A DNA stretch of 64,000 nt from Ianthella basta (taxonomy: Eukaryota; Porifera; Demospongiae; Verongiida; Ianthellidae), in assembly GCA_964019415.1 (NCBI GenBank), contig OZ025872.1:8489822-8553821 (forward strand), given 5' to 3'. How positions within the stretch are numbered: position 1 is the first letter of the stretch; every line of letters starts with the position of its first letter. Shown one piece after another: positions 1 through 16,554 of the stretch. The notes below the pieces were generated by a model. That model worked only from the letters and a program-made list of their open reading frames with translations, was not told the origin of the DNA and searched no databases. The position numbers and the translations under genes were made by a program.

Positions 1-176
1 AATGAAGGACACTGCACAGCAAACTGCAGGCCAACCAGGAGGAGATTGTGCAAGTGCACCAGGAGGTGTCGACATCAGTTGGCAAGCAAAAGGACCCCTT
101 TGCCCTGAGGCAGTACATCGCCATGGTGATGGAGGTGGAAAAGGCTCAGACAGAGAATGCACAGAACTTGGTCCAG
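1..176 (+). CDS. partial exon of unidentified gene (helical, Glu/Gln-rich)
   Basis: A reading frame open from base 6 codes for a Gln/Glu-rich, probably helical stretch (..KLQANQEEIVQVHQEV..) and runs into a good splice donor at 177 (CAG|GTGAAG). After the donor the frame soon ends in a stop, as expected for intron. I do not recognise the family; a coiled-coil segment is the most that can be said. It probably belongs to the same gene as the Ser/Pro-rich exons downstream, but the join cannot be proven by eye. Confidence 0.4.
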
Positions 177-418
177 GTGAAGTCCCTAATTAGATTCATG
201 AAGCAGCAGCAAACAGAGACTGACAAGACAGGAGAGGCGAGGTCCTACATGAACACAGATACACAAGGCAACACTGAACTCATGTGCCCACAGCACTGAT
301 AGCTTCCTATCTCCTCCTGTAGTGGGTTCCTCTGACAACTGCAGTCACTAGTACTGGCGTCTACCAGTGCCCACTAGTTCTTACAACACTGTCCCTCACA
401 CCCCCCACTCCCCCTTAG

Positions 419-1748
419 GACCATTTGTGCACTTCTCAGTTTCATCTGGCGGACCTTCCCTCTCTTTGCTGGTAACACCCACCTACTTAATGAGTACAAG
501 GACCTCCTCAGACATGTCAAGTGTGAAAGGGGTGTAGCCTGAGCCAATGAGAGCTGTGAAAGTGGTTGCCATGACAGTACACTGCTCACCTCAATACTGT
601 CTCCTCCGCTACCAAATCCCGCCCCCTCTGAGAATGAGCCAATGAGATTGTCATCTGTGGAGCCTCCCAAAGTAGCAGACTGTTCGGAGCCCCTCACTGT
701 ACCAGCCATCCTTCCCAGTTGGCCAGCAGAGACCTCACCCTCCCTCCTCACACCCTCTTTCTAGCTCTGTGGACATGCCCTCTCATCCTCACACACCGTC
801 CTCTCCAGCCAGCAGTATTGCAAGCTCCCGCCCACTGACCACACCAACTTCCAGTGCAGTGATCTGCCTCCTGGACACAGAGCAGACACTGGGCAGCTCA
901 GCACGCAAAGTGAAGCCCCTCCCCCTGTCCCCACAAATCTCCTCCTTCCAAGAGTACCTCAAGTAACAGTCAAGTCAAGGGACACCCCGATCTGGTGTTT
1001 CCATGGTAACAGGCTCAGCTCGCAAGTTTCCAATCCTGTCCTGCTATAATGGTGTCTCTCCTTCACGTAACACTGGTCACGCCCCCTCACACTTGTCTGG
1101 TCACACCCCCTCACTTCCTAGAACAGTGGGCAGCTTGCTTTTGAAGGCAACTTCACATCCCCCACTGACCAGCCCCTCCCCACTGTCACTCCCTCAAACA
1201 TGTGTGACACTACTTTAACTGTCACATCACCCAATCAACTCTGTCAACAGGGTGCTCTGATATGTCCAGTAGAGGTGTGTGTAGTGTGTCACATGACCAC
1301 CTCAAGGGACTTCCCATGGGAGCCCCCCTAAGCAATGTGACAAACCAGCCCAGGAGCAAAAGGTCTTCAAGTCTGTCAACTTGGGTGAGTGACGTCATGT
1401 GAGGGGTGACTTGATGTTGATGTCATGTGACATGTCATGCGATGTCCTGCAGGCAAGCATCTCCGCAAGGCCCCAAGCTGCCTCAGCATGACCAAATCAG
1501 CTACTGTCAAGAGAGTGAGGGGAAACCCCCATAAGAGGTGTGATGGTGTGCAGTTAGCCCCTCCTCTTTGTGATGGAGGAGAGTGGTCTGGCTGTGCTAG
1601 ACCAACCCTCCCCTCCTCTCTCTCTTTTGCTCTCCGCAGGAGTGAAAGAAGAAACAAGGAGAACTACACAGGAATCCAACAACTGTTCGCTAACTGCAGT
1701 GGTTGTGGAGAGTGTGCAATTTCTACCTTTTTATGAACATCACATGTA
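419..1748 (+). CDS. putative 3' exons of the same unidentified gene, Ser/Thr/Pro-rich
   Basis: Several short open stretches are bounded by plausible splice sites: acceptor before 419 (CCCCTTAG), a Ser/Pro/Thr-rich stretch at about 772-963, an acceptor at about 1450 (TCCTGCAG) with donor GTGAGG near 1513, and an acceptor at about 1640 (CTCCGCAG) opening a final exon. Using the GTGAGG donor the last exon ends at the TAG at 1746-1748; in another frame it would end at the TGA at 1733-1735. Composition is that of a disordered tail. No domain is recognisable. The exon set is tentative and low-complexity sequence could mimic part of it. About 300 bp separate this end from the next gene. Confidence 0.3.
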
Positions 1749-2053
1749 GTATCTTATGCAATATGTCACTGTGTGTACCTTCCTCCCTCCCCCTCCCCCT
1801 CTCCACCACCTCCACTCCCCTCCCCATCCCCCTCGATCTCTCGATTATCTATGATCCGCGCACGGTGCAACAAGTCGTCTCGAGGGTGTTCCCCGTTTTC
1901 GAAACGCGAAAACTCGTCAAAAGACGAGATCATTGCTAGACTCGAATAACACGGACTGCTCAAGCCTGACGACAGACGATCACAGTTTCTTCACTGGACG
2001 AGGGTTCGATAGTCACTACCACCAACTCTACTCGTTATTTGTACCTATAGGCT

Positions 2054-8020
<5,967 letters not shown>

Positions 8021-8975
8021 ATTGGTAGAGAGACCTCGTAGATGGCCACATATCTGCATATATGTGGGACTAAATTTGTATGCTGTCAATGTCACTTGCA
8101 CTTTATGATGCATTTATAAAGGCAAACCTTTCATCTGTGTTGTATATGTACAATTATAGGTATAGTGTGCCACTGACGATCACATAGCTAGCTATAATTG
8201 TCAATTGGCTGTAGTTAATGCATGCAGTCATTACTGCTAGTGAAGTTTGATTATTATAGTGGCTCATGTCCATGCATGCCTATATAGGCCTAGCTGCCAA
8301 AGGCTTCTTTGCCACGGTATATGGGTTTTGCTGTTATATACTGGCACCACTGGCTGTGTTCATTGCTACGTACGTACAGGATAATTATTGTTATCCACCC
8401 ATAGCTATAGCTAGCTACTTCATTCAATCATCATATGCATGATCATGTATGCAAAATTAGTACCAATATTCATTTGCCAAACACATAATCTGCCTGTGGT
8501 TTCGCGCATACGTAGCCTGCTCATTTGTGTGCTGATAGTGCTTCCCTCTCTGCATGGTGCGCATGCATACATGTATATAGTCTGGCTAGCTAGGCTGTAG
8601 TCCCAAGCAAACTCCCACACTTTAAATTTGCTAAGCAACATAGTGATAGCCACAGAAGCTACCAGCTATACTGTTTGATTGAAGTTACAGATCCGGCTGC
8701 CAGCTCAGCAAAATAATACAAAACAACGCAAATACACTCTGTTGTGTATCCTATACTAATTAGTTCATGTTAGCGTTAGGGTTGATTTTTGATCAGGCTG
8801 GCTGCCGGACCAGTATATTGGAAACGGCTGAAATGGGCTGGCTCCTTACGGTCGTATAGGTGCCAGTACATCGATCCAATTTTAGTACCCGCTCTCCATT
8901 GACGTTATCAGCACTTCGTTTCCATTTTGTCTGAAATTGAGAAGCTTGCCTAGTCTATAGCTATCGAGCTAGAAG
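8021..8975. other. intergenic, AT-rich, no gene seen
   Basis: Spacer between the channel-like gene and the first PARP gene. Rich in ATGCATGC and TAGCTAGC palindromic words. No ORF or RNA gene is recognised. The last ~100 bp probably hold the promoter or first exon of the next gene. Confidence 0.6.
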
Positions 8976-9030
8976 CGGAGTTAAGCTTTCCAACTGTCAC
9001 TACTCCTACCCCAAGGCAAGATTGGAGTCC

Positions 9031-10248
9031 ATGGTTGATGCAATTGATCCAACAGCAGTTGTTTTCTTTCACCAAACTGAAGGCACCAAGCCCAACTGGG
9101 CCCACATCAACTGTGCAGGCCTGTCATCAGCAGAGAAGGTAGTTACCAGGTTGCATGGTACATTCATTCATGGTCTTCCACTGTCAGTAAAGGTGGTTGG
9201 CACTGATAAACAAGGTACAGCTGCGACTAGTCCTAAGCCCACTCTTCGGTCCATACCTGGTGCCCCTTTCTTTGCATCTGTTAAAGTGTCTTCCATCCCA
9301 AAGTCTGTTGCCGAAGATGACATCCTTAGACAATTGTCAAGGATTTCGGGTATATCAGTAAAAGTGCATGAAGTACCCGATCAAGAATCCAATTTTGCAT
9401 ATGTCAATTGCATTGACCGAAGTGAAGCCGAGGAGGTAGTTCAGCGCTTGAATGGCAGATGTGTGGGAGGCCAAAGCCTGCGAGCAAAGATAGTAGAGCA
9501 AAAAACTGCAAGCAGTGCAGTGACAGTGGAATCTCCAAAGGAACACAAATCATTCAATACGCCTCGTGAATGGGACGATGATGTGAAGCCATTCTCACTG
9601 AAAGATGTTCCACCAGGCAGTGCTGAATACAACAAGGTGCTTCTTCTCATGCAGGAAACAATGCCATCAGTTAAGATTACAAAATTAGAGCGTATTCAGA
9701 ACAAATGGCTCTGGAACAAGTACTCTCAGCACTGTGATGAGATAAAGGAGAAGAATGGTGGAGTGTTGATGGAGAAAGAGCTATTTCATGGTAGCGGAGC
9801 GAATGATCCTAAACTCATCTATAACGGGGAAGAAGGCTTTGACATGAGGCACAGCTCCTCAGGAATGTGGGGTAGAGGTATCTACTTTGCTGCCAGTGCA
9901 AGTTACTCCCACCGCTATGCATACTCACCAGACACTAAAACGACAGGTAGTAGTTTTTGGCAAATGTTTGCAGCCAGTGGTGGCTCTCGGCAAATGTTCC
10001 TAGCCAGAGTGAACATCGGTGAGGAACATGAGTGCCTTCCTGATGGTTCCCTAACCATGCCACCTGCCAAGCCATCATCCCATGGCCAGGCATCCACCTC
10101 CAGTTCTGTGCGGTTCAGCATGGTCCGATATGACTCTGTCACTGGTGTTACTGGAAACAGTCGTGTATACGTTGTCTATGACAATAGAAAAGCATATCCA
10201 TTGTATCTCATTTCTTACACCTATACTAGCTCTGCATTTGTACTATAG
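9031..10248 (+). CDS. RRM-PARP paralogue 1 (PARP10/14-like mono-ADP-ribosyltransferase), 5'-truncated
   Basis: Predicted 405 aa. The first in-frame ATG is 9031; the frame stays open back to 8941, but similarity to the two downstream paralogues begins abruptly at about 8980, inside their second RRM-like domain, so the first RRM is missing. Order: remainder of RRM2, RRM3 (~residues 88-160), linker, then the ADP-ribosyltransferase domain (~195-395). Catalytic positions seen are H253 in LFHGSG, Tyr in GRGIYFAAS, and Val in SRVYVVYD where PARP1 has its polymerising Glu (EYIVYD), so transfer of single ADP-ribose units is expected. A short internal repeat (QMFAAS / RQMFLA) is unique to this copy. 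No macrodomain or WWE domain is present. An upstream exon could supply a different start. Confidence 0.75.
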   Translation: MVDAIDPTAVVFFHQTEGTKPNWAHINCAGLSSAEKVVTRLHGTFIHGLPLSVKVVGTDKQGTAATSPKPTLRSIPGAPFFASVKVSSIPKSVAEDDILRQLSRISGISVKVHEVPDQESNFAYVNCIDRSEAEEVVQRLNGRCVGGQSLRAKIVEQKTASSAVTVESPKEHKSFNTPREWDDDVKPFSLKDVPPGSAEYNKVLLLMQETMPSVKITKLERIQNKWLWNKYSQHCDEIKEKNGGVLMEKELFHGSGANDPKLIYNGEEGFDMRHSSSGMWGRGIYFAASASYSHRYAYSPDTKTTGSSFWQMFAASGGSRQMFLARVNIGEEHECLPDGSLTMPPAKPSSHGQASTSSSVRFSMVRYDSVTGVTGNSRVYVVYDNRKAYPLYLISYTYTSSAFVL

Positions 10249-11625
10249 TTAGTTTACAGCATTCTTATGCAATACCATACTTACGCTTGTATATGTGTAC
10301 ACCAGGCACTGTAAAGACCTTTGATATTACAGAAACAACCACAACATGTACTTTATAGTCACTTACTCTATCAGTTTCAGAATCATGTGCCAAATGTCAA
10401 TGCAGGTTGGCTAGCTGAGCCCAGGCAACAAAATATAACGGTGAAAGTGAATCTTCAGGCACGTGCACTATGCTACAATGCTCTCAAAGCCATGGTACCA
10501 GAGAGTATAGCATAGCTGTTGTTTCAATGATTCATCCCTGTCAACATTCATGCCATTGGGGCCGAATTCTCTTACCTTCAAGTTCTGGTCGAATGCAGGG
10601 GAGCATTGTACGTATAGACAAGTAGCTAGCTATGTACACTATGGCATTCAGTTGTATAATTATAGCTTCGAGATAGTAAGAGGCCTCCCAAGCATGCTCT
10701 GTACATGTAATCCAAGCCACACGTTTGCGCTGTCTGGGAGCGGGGTAGTTCGGTTTACCTTCCGACAATCTCGCCCCGAAAGTATGCTTCTAGATAATTT
10801 TACCACAAACTTTGCGAAAATACTGTATACCCCAGCTAAAATTGGCTGGTCATTCATAAAAATAGGAGACGACGCAGCTGGGAAATCCCCCACTCTCTTA
10901 CCGTAGCGTAGGGCGAAGAGTCGATGAACTCGTATAATTATTTGATCTGGCGAGCAAGAAGGGAGTAATTACGTTTCAGACTGCCAAAGAAGTATAATAA
11001 TTCAAATACGGAGGTGAGTTGTGGCTAGTTAGCTAACGAGAAATAAACTACGTGGCTCCCACTTTCCTTTTTGGTGGGAGGGATCGACTGTAACACCAGA
11101 TCAATAGTCAGAACCTACGTAGCTATATTATATGGCTATATTTATAGTTTTGCAAATGGATTCAGTCGTCAGTTTGTTGTGAAGCAATGAAGCTAGGTAT
11201 ACACACATCGCTATAGCTATAGCTAAGGCCATCTGCACCATGATTTTAGAACAAGCAGAAGATATAATAATATAGAACCATGCATATGTGACCGTGTTCT
11301 TTCATACAGCTGTGCATCAAAACTCATACAGTATGGCTTGTGATGCACAGTTTGTTTCTCGTCATCTGTTACAGTAACCCTAATGTACAGTATTCTAATT
11401 TCTTTTTGCCATACATTTAATCATACACCCAGTGTTTGCAAGTATGCTTAAAAGTGCCTGCATGCAGTGTGTGTAATTTACAGCAATGCATGGACCGTTG
11501 CTACTACAAATAGAACTATGAATATAGGCTGACCTTACATTAACTGTTCAGCAGATCTAGAATACTATTGTTTGTTGTAATGTATTTGCTTTTCTAAATT
11601 AGCTGTATCATTTGTTCTATTGCAG
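10249..11625. other. intergenic plus 5' UTR exon and intron 1 of PARP paralogue 2
   Basis: No coding frame is convincing. A good splice donor (GGAG|GTGAGT) at 11011 and an acceptor (TTCTATTGCAG) ending at 11625 suggest a non-coding first exon around 10.9-11.0 kb spliced to the coding exon; the short ATG frame in that exon stops after about 14 codons. Promoter expected near 10.8-10.9 kb. Confidence 0.45.
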
Positions 11626-11640
11626 ACTGTATAATCTGTG

Positions 11641-13176
11641 ATGTTGAATTTGTCCCTCCCGAGACTGCACCACCACCAACTGGTCCCAGTGTATGTGGGT
11701 CATAACCTTCCAGATTCCATTACACTGCATCCACTTCTGAAACACTTTGAGAAACACAATTTTTGGCCCAACAAGGAATTATCTACTATAATAGACACAC
11801 CAGGTAAGCGGCACGGGAAACTGTTTTTCAATGATTCAGCTACAGCTGAGTGTGCTGTAGCCATATTGAATGGCACTAAGGTAGGCTCCTTCACCATTGT
11901 TGTGGCGCACTGGGAAAGTAGAGTAAAGCAGCCATTTTCATGGTCAGTTGTATCCGTTAAGCTTTCCAACTGTCACTACTCCTGCCCCAAGGAAAGATTG
12001 GAGTCCATGGTCCATAAAATTGATCCGACAGCAGATGTCGCCTTTCATCAAACTGCAGGCACTATGCCCAACTGGGCTCACATCAACTGTGAAAGCCGAT
12101 TCTCTGCAGACAAAGTGGTTAGCAATCTGCGTGGTACATTAATCCATGGTCTTCCACTGTCAGTGAAGGTGGTTGCCAGTGATAAACAAGATACGGCTGC
12201 AAGTATTACTAAACCCAGTCTTTGGCCGAAACCAAGGACTGCTTTCTATGCATCTGTTAAAGTGTCTTCCATTCCAAAGTCTGTTACAAAAGATGACATC
12301 CTTAGACGATTGTCAAGGATTTCAGAAGTCTCAGTAAAAGTGCATGAAGTACCCGATTGTGAATCCAATTATGCATATGTCAATTGCACTGACCAAAGTG
12401 TAGCCGAGGAGGTAGTTCAGCGCTTAAATGGCAGATGTGTGGGAGGCCAAAGCCTTCGAGCAAAGATAGTAGAGCAAAAAACTGCAAGCAGTGCAGTGAC
12501 AGTGGAACCTCCAAAGGAACAAAAGTCTTTCAATAAGCCTCATGAGTGGGAAGATGATGCAAAGCCTTTCTCACTGAAAGATGTTCCAACAGCCAGTGCT
12601 GAATTCAACAAGGTGCTTCTTCTTATGCAGAAGACACTGCCAGCAGTTCAGATCATGAAAGTAGAGCGTATTCAGAACGAATGGCTCTGGAAGAAGTACT
12701 CTCAGCACTGTGTTGAGATAAAGAAAAAGAATGGTGGCATGTTGGTGGAGAAAGAGCTGTTTCATAGCAGTGGAGTGAATGATCCTCATCTCATATACCA
12801 AGGGGAGGAAGGCTTTGATGTGAGACTCTGCTCCGAAGGAAGGTGGGGAATTGGTATCTACTTTGCAGCCAGTGCAAAGTCTTTACATAGATATGCCTAC
12901 ACTGCTGCAGTGGGCGATAACAGCACCCCTGTTGCTTATCGACAAATGTTCCTAGCCCGAGTGAACGTTGGTGAGACATATGAGTGCCCTCCAGATCACA
13001 CCCTAAAGATGCCACCTCCCAAGCCCTCATCCCAGTCTGCCACCTCCAGTTCTGTGCAGTTCAGCGTGGACCGATATGACTCTGTCACCGGTGTTACTAA
13101 AGATTCTCGTGTGTACATTGTCTATGACAATAGGAAAGCATACCCATTATATCTTATATCTTATACCTGTACGTAG
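11641..13176 (+). CDS. RRM-PARP paralogue 2, with altered NAD-binding motif
   Basis: Predicted 511 aa from the ATG at 11641, 15 bases after a splice acceptor; the rest is one exon. Three RRM-like domains (about residues 18-95, 100-180, 200-275) are followed by a PARP10/14-like ADP-ribosyltransferase domain (about 300-510). The His of the catalytic triad is H375, but the next residue, Gly in the HGS/HGT motif of its neighbours and of active PARPs, is Ser (FHSSG). The Tyr motif reads GIGIYFAAS, with Ile replacing the Arg of its sisters, and the third position is Val (SRVYIVYD). The frame is intact, so the protein may be made but bind NAD poorly; alternatively it could be a regulatory paralogue. 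Confidence 0.8.
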   Translation: MLNLSLPRLHHHQLVPVYVGHNLPDSITLHPLLKHFEKHNFWPNKELSTIIDTPGKRHGKLFFNDSATAECAVAILNGTKVGSFTIVVAHWESRVKQPFSWSVVSVKLSNCHYSCPKERLESMVHKIDPTADVAFHQTAGTMPNWAHINCESRFSADKVVSNLRGTLIHGLPLSVKVVASDKQDTAASITKPSLWPKPRTAFYASVKVSSIPKSVTKDDILRRLSRISEVSVKVHEVPDCESNYAYVNCTDQSVAEEVVQRLNGRCVGGQSLRAKIVEQKTASSAVTVEPPKEQKSFNKPHEWEDDAKPFSLKDVPTASAEFNKVLLLMQKTLPAVQIMKVERIQNEWLWKKYSQHCVEIKKKNGGMLVEKELFHSSGVNDPHLIYQGEEGFDVRLCSEGRWGIGIYFAASAKSLHRYAYTAAVGDNSTPVAYRQMFLARVNVGETYECPPDHTLKMPPPKPSSQSATSSSVQFSVDRYDSVTGVTKDSRVYIVYDNRKAYPLYLISYTCT

Positions 13177-14329
13177 CTAGCTAGGTAACTCTGCATGTGT
13201 TTGCAGCTACGTAATGTATTATGGCTATGTACACTTAGCTGTGAAGGACATTTGAAATGGATTTGTATGTGTGTATATAACATGCACATTAGCCATTAAA
13301 ATGTACATTCAAGTGTGAATTGCAAGTTAAATTACATAATAATAATCACCACTTCGTGAAGCACAACAGATAGGTATTATAGATAGGTACGTATAGTTAC
13401 TAGCTCTATCAAATATAGAGTCATGACATTGTGCCTACAGTGTTGGGGGGGTCTCATGAGTCTAATAAGGACTGCATGGTTCTGCCGACCTTCCTGAGCG
13501 GATGCATGTCTTACGAAGTCGCTTGCAATATAAACGCACATGCACGCGTTCCAGCATATAAGCGCCCGGGTAAGGGACGGTCTAGCGAGCCAGACTGTAG
13601 TTCTGCAGAAGGTAACCGCCCACTCCTTTCTAGAACGTTCTCCGCAGTGTGAACTCGAAGTCCAAAGTGGTGAGTTATACCTGTACTTCATGCGCGTGCA
13701 TATGCACACTTCCAAGGCTCGACGATCGAATTGTTGCTAGTTTCTCCGAAGAGTAGTCCGCGTGATCCCCTGCCGACGCACTAATTAGTAGCTAGCTATT
13801 ACCCCATCCGCCCCTTTGAAGTGCCAGTTGATGTGATCTCAAGAGAGGGCAGGGTGTCGGCATCGTAGCGAACCAGTGACAATCAGCTAATCTTATCCAC
13901 CCTATTTTGCAACCTATAGCTTATACTCTGACTCATCCTTGAACTTGAAATGTAGTGCAACTTGTATCCCCTTTATACATGCCTATGTGTAATGTGTTTT
14001 CCTTTCAAGTATGTATTATATCACATTTAGTAGCTATCCGTGACATTTTTGTCTCAGAGTTGCCTATCCAAGTATGATAGTACCCTATGATTGTGCAACA
14101 CGTCTTGTGCACGCTCTCATAAGTCGATACATGTTCTAACGTTTCAACTAATCGCACATTGCCAACTTTTAGGTAGCTATGTAAGGTCACCTTGGGTAAC
14201 TTCAATTTCATAACACTGTAACTTCCGAAATACGCTGGCGATCTAGTTGTACTCTGGTACACAAGATGCTGACTCTATGGTGAATTTCTCACTTGCACGC
14301 TGAACCGTAATGCCTTTTCCTTCCTTATG
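13177..14329. other. intergenic and 5' region of PARP paralogue 3
   Basis: No recognisable ORF. A donor (CAAAGTG|GTGAGT) at about 13671 followed by the acceptor at 14962 mirrors the untranslated exon of paralogue 2, so the promoter of paralogue 3 probably lies near 13.5-13.6 kb. Confidence 0.4.
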
Positions 14330-14640
14330 GAGCGCAAATCTACTTCTGCCACCTGGGTCAGAAAACAGCTTGGCTGGCCTTACCCGTCTACCTGAGGCGA
14401 CAACTGCATGCTGCTACCCAAGTGTTTAAGTGTTTGCACAACCTTGACCCTGAATACTTGGCTCCCCTCCTTGTCCGAGCTTCTAGTACCATAGCACAAG
14501 GTCAGCCACCACTAACGCCCTCCACCTCCCCAGAGCCTCTTCGGGGCTTGGGCAGAGAGCTTTTGACTTCTATGGCCCTAGACTGTGGACCCCCCTCCCC
14601 CTCCCCCTCCCCCTCCCCACTGCCAGGAAATCAACATCCT
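14330..14640 (+). mobile_element. remnant of a non-LTR retrotransposon ORF2 3' end
   Basis: A short frame contains FKCLHNLDPEYLAPLL, which resembles the conserved C-terminal element (FK.LHGLAP.YL..LL) following the reverse transcriptase in Jockey/CR1-type LINEs. Upstream pieces lie in other frames. It ends in a C-rich tract. Only this short motif supports the call. It lies in the presumed first intron of PARP paralogue 3. Confidence 0.4.
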
Positions 14641-14967
14641 TGAATGCTTTTGTCTCTACTGTACTTTCTCATTTATTCACTTAAGATTTACCATACTCCC
14701 CGTTCTTAGTTAGTTAGTATGGTAGTGACCCTGATTATGTCTTTCTTTCACTACCAGTCTCCACACAAATTCCATCCGTTGGATTCCTCCCTACACTGAT
14801 TTTCCTCATTAACGGCATATCAGCTACAGTGTACTGAATTCCCCATATCTATATCTAATGATTTGTTAAATGTATTACTCTTATATTATGCTTATGATTA
14901 GTGGCTTCAAATAATGCTTTGTTTGAAATCAAAGTTTGCTCTAATACTTATTCTTTTTACAGAAACT

Positions 14968-16554
14968 ATGATACTGAGTAAGTCCTTACGCAAAGGGCAC
15001 CATCACCACCCAGCCCCCCCGGTCCCAGTGTATGTGGGTCACAACCTGCCAGATTCCATCACACGCCGCTCACTTTTGCAACATTTTGAGGAGCACAATA
15101 TTTGGCCTGATAGGGTGGCATCTACTATAATAAACACACCAGGGAAGCGACATGGAAAGCTGTTTTTTGATGATTCAGCTTCAGCTGAGTGTGCTGTAGC
15201 TGTATTGAACGGCTCCAAGGTAGGCTCCTTCACGATTGTTGTAGAGCACTGGGAAAGTAAAGTAAAGCAGCCACCACTACGTTCACAGTCGAGGAGTGGT
15301 CCACTTGCTGTTGTAACAGCGAAGCTTTCCAACTGTCACTACTCATACTCAAGTGAAAGACTGGAGTCTATGGTCCACGAAATTGATCCAACAGCGAATG
15401 TTGTATTTCACCAAACTGAAGGCACCAAGCCAAACTGGGCCCACATCAACTGTGCAGGCCTGTCATCAGCAGAGAAGGTAGTTGCCAGGCTGCATGGTAC
15501 AGTCATCCATGATCTTCCACTATCGGTGAAGTTGGTTGGCAGTGCACAACCAAGTGCAGCTGCAAGCATTGCTCAGCCTGTTCCGTTGCTTCCTCCACAG
15601 CATGCAGCCGTTCGACCGGTGTCAGCTACAGCTTCTTCTGTATCGGTTAAGGTAACTTATATCCCAAAGTTGGTAACAGAAGATGACATCCTAAAACTTC
15701 TGTCACGAAATTTGGAGGTTTCTGTAAAAGTGCGTGAAGTAGAAGATCAAAAGTTCAACTATGCATACGTCAACTGCCCCAACCAAAGAGTAGCAGCAGA
15801 AGTAGTTCAGTGCTTGAATGGTAAATCTTTGAGAAAAGCACAATTGCGAGCCAAGATAGTGGAGCAATCAACTGCGACTAATGCAATGCCGATGGAACAT
15901 TCAAAGCAGCAAAAGTCATTCAATGCCCCTCGTGAATGGGAAGGAAATGTGGAAATGTTCTCACTGAAAGATGTTCCACCTGGCAGCACTGAATTCAACA
16001 GGGTCCTCCTTCTTATGCAAAAGACCATGCCAACTGTTAAGATCATGAAACTAGAGCGTGTTCAGAACAAATGGCTCTGGAACAAGTACTCTCAGCACTG
16101 TGATGAGATAAAGGAGAAGAATGGTGGAGTGTTGGTGGAGAAAGAGCTATTTCACGGTACTGGAGGAAATGATCCACAGCTCATCTACAAAGGGGAGGAA
16201 GGCTTTGATATGAGATTCTGTTCCAAGGGGATGTGGGGTAGGGGATGCTACTTTGCTGCCAGTGCACGTTACTCACACAGCTATGCATACTCTGTAGGCA
16301 CTGGCAGCTTGGATTCTCGACAAATGTTCCTAGCCCGAGTGAACATTGGTGAGACGCATGAGTGCCCTTCAGATCGTACCCTAATCATGCCACCTCCCAA
16401 GCCCTCGTCCCAGTCTGCCACCTCCAGTTCTGTGCAGTTCAGTGTGGTCCGATATGACTCTGTCACTGGTATTACTAAAGATACTCGTGTGTACATTGTT
16501 TATGATAATAGGAAAGCATACCCCTTCTACCTTGTAACTTATACCTGTAGCTAG
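14968..16554 (+). CDS. RRM-PARP paralogue 3 (PARP10/14-like mono-ADP-ribosyltransferase)
   Basis: Predicted 528 aa. The ATG at 14968 lies five bases after a splice acceptor (TTTTTACAG), the same arrangement as paralogue 2; the frame extends to an ATG at 14914, but that is inside the intron. RRM1 starts near residue 19 (VPVYVGHNLPDS), RRM2 near 112 (AKLSNCHYSY) and RRM3 near 225. The C-terminal ADP-ribosyltransferase domain has H396 in LFHGTG, Y428 in GRGCYFAAS and V508 in RVYIVYD, aligning with His-Tyr-Glu of PARP1. The hydrophobic third residue is the mark of mono-ART PARPs. The RRMs suggest RNA or partner binding; no macro, WWE or ubiquitin-interacting motif is present. Confidence 0.85.
   Translation: MILSKSLRKGHHHHPAPPVPVYVGHNLPDSITRRSLLQHFEEHNIWPDRVASTIINTPGKRHGKLFFDDSASAECAVAVLNGSKVGSFTIVVEHWESKVKQPPLRSQSRSGPLAVVTAKLSNCHYSYSSERLESMVHEIDPTANVVFHQTEGTKPNWAHINCAGLSSAEKVVARLHGTVIHDLPLSVKLVGSAQPSAAASIAQPVPLLPPQHAAVRPVSATASSVSVKVTYIPKLVTEDDILKLLSRNLEVSVKVREVEDQKFNYAYVNCPNQRVAAEVVQCLNGKSLRKAQLRAKIVEQSTATNAMPMEHSKQQKSFNAPREWEGNVEMFSLKDVPPGSTEFNRVLLLMQKTMPTVKIMKLERVQNKWLWNKYSQHCDEIKEKNGGVLVEKELFHGTGGNDPQLIYKGEEGFDMRFCSKGMWGRGCYFAASARYSHSYAYSVGTGSLDSRQMFLARVNIGETHECPSDRTLIMPPPKPSSQSATSSSVQFSVVRYDSVTGITKDTRVYIVYDNRKAYPFYLVTYTCS

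Noticed and set aside
374..751. 125-aa minus-strand frame opposite the Ser/Pro-rich region
   Set aside because: Low-complexity antisense frame with no motif; splice signals in this region favour the plus strand.
1985..2030. GGTTCGATAGTC resembling a tRNA B box
   Set aside because: No A box at the proper distance and no cloverleaf stems; it lies just before the channel gene start.
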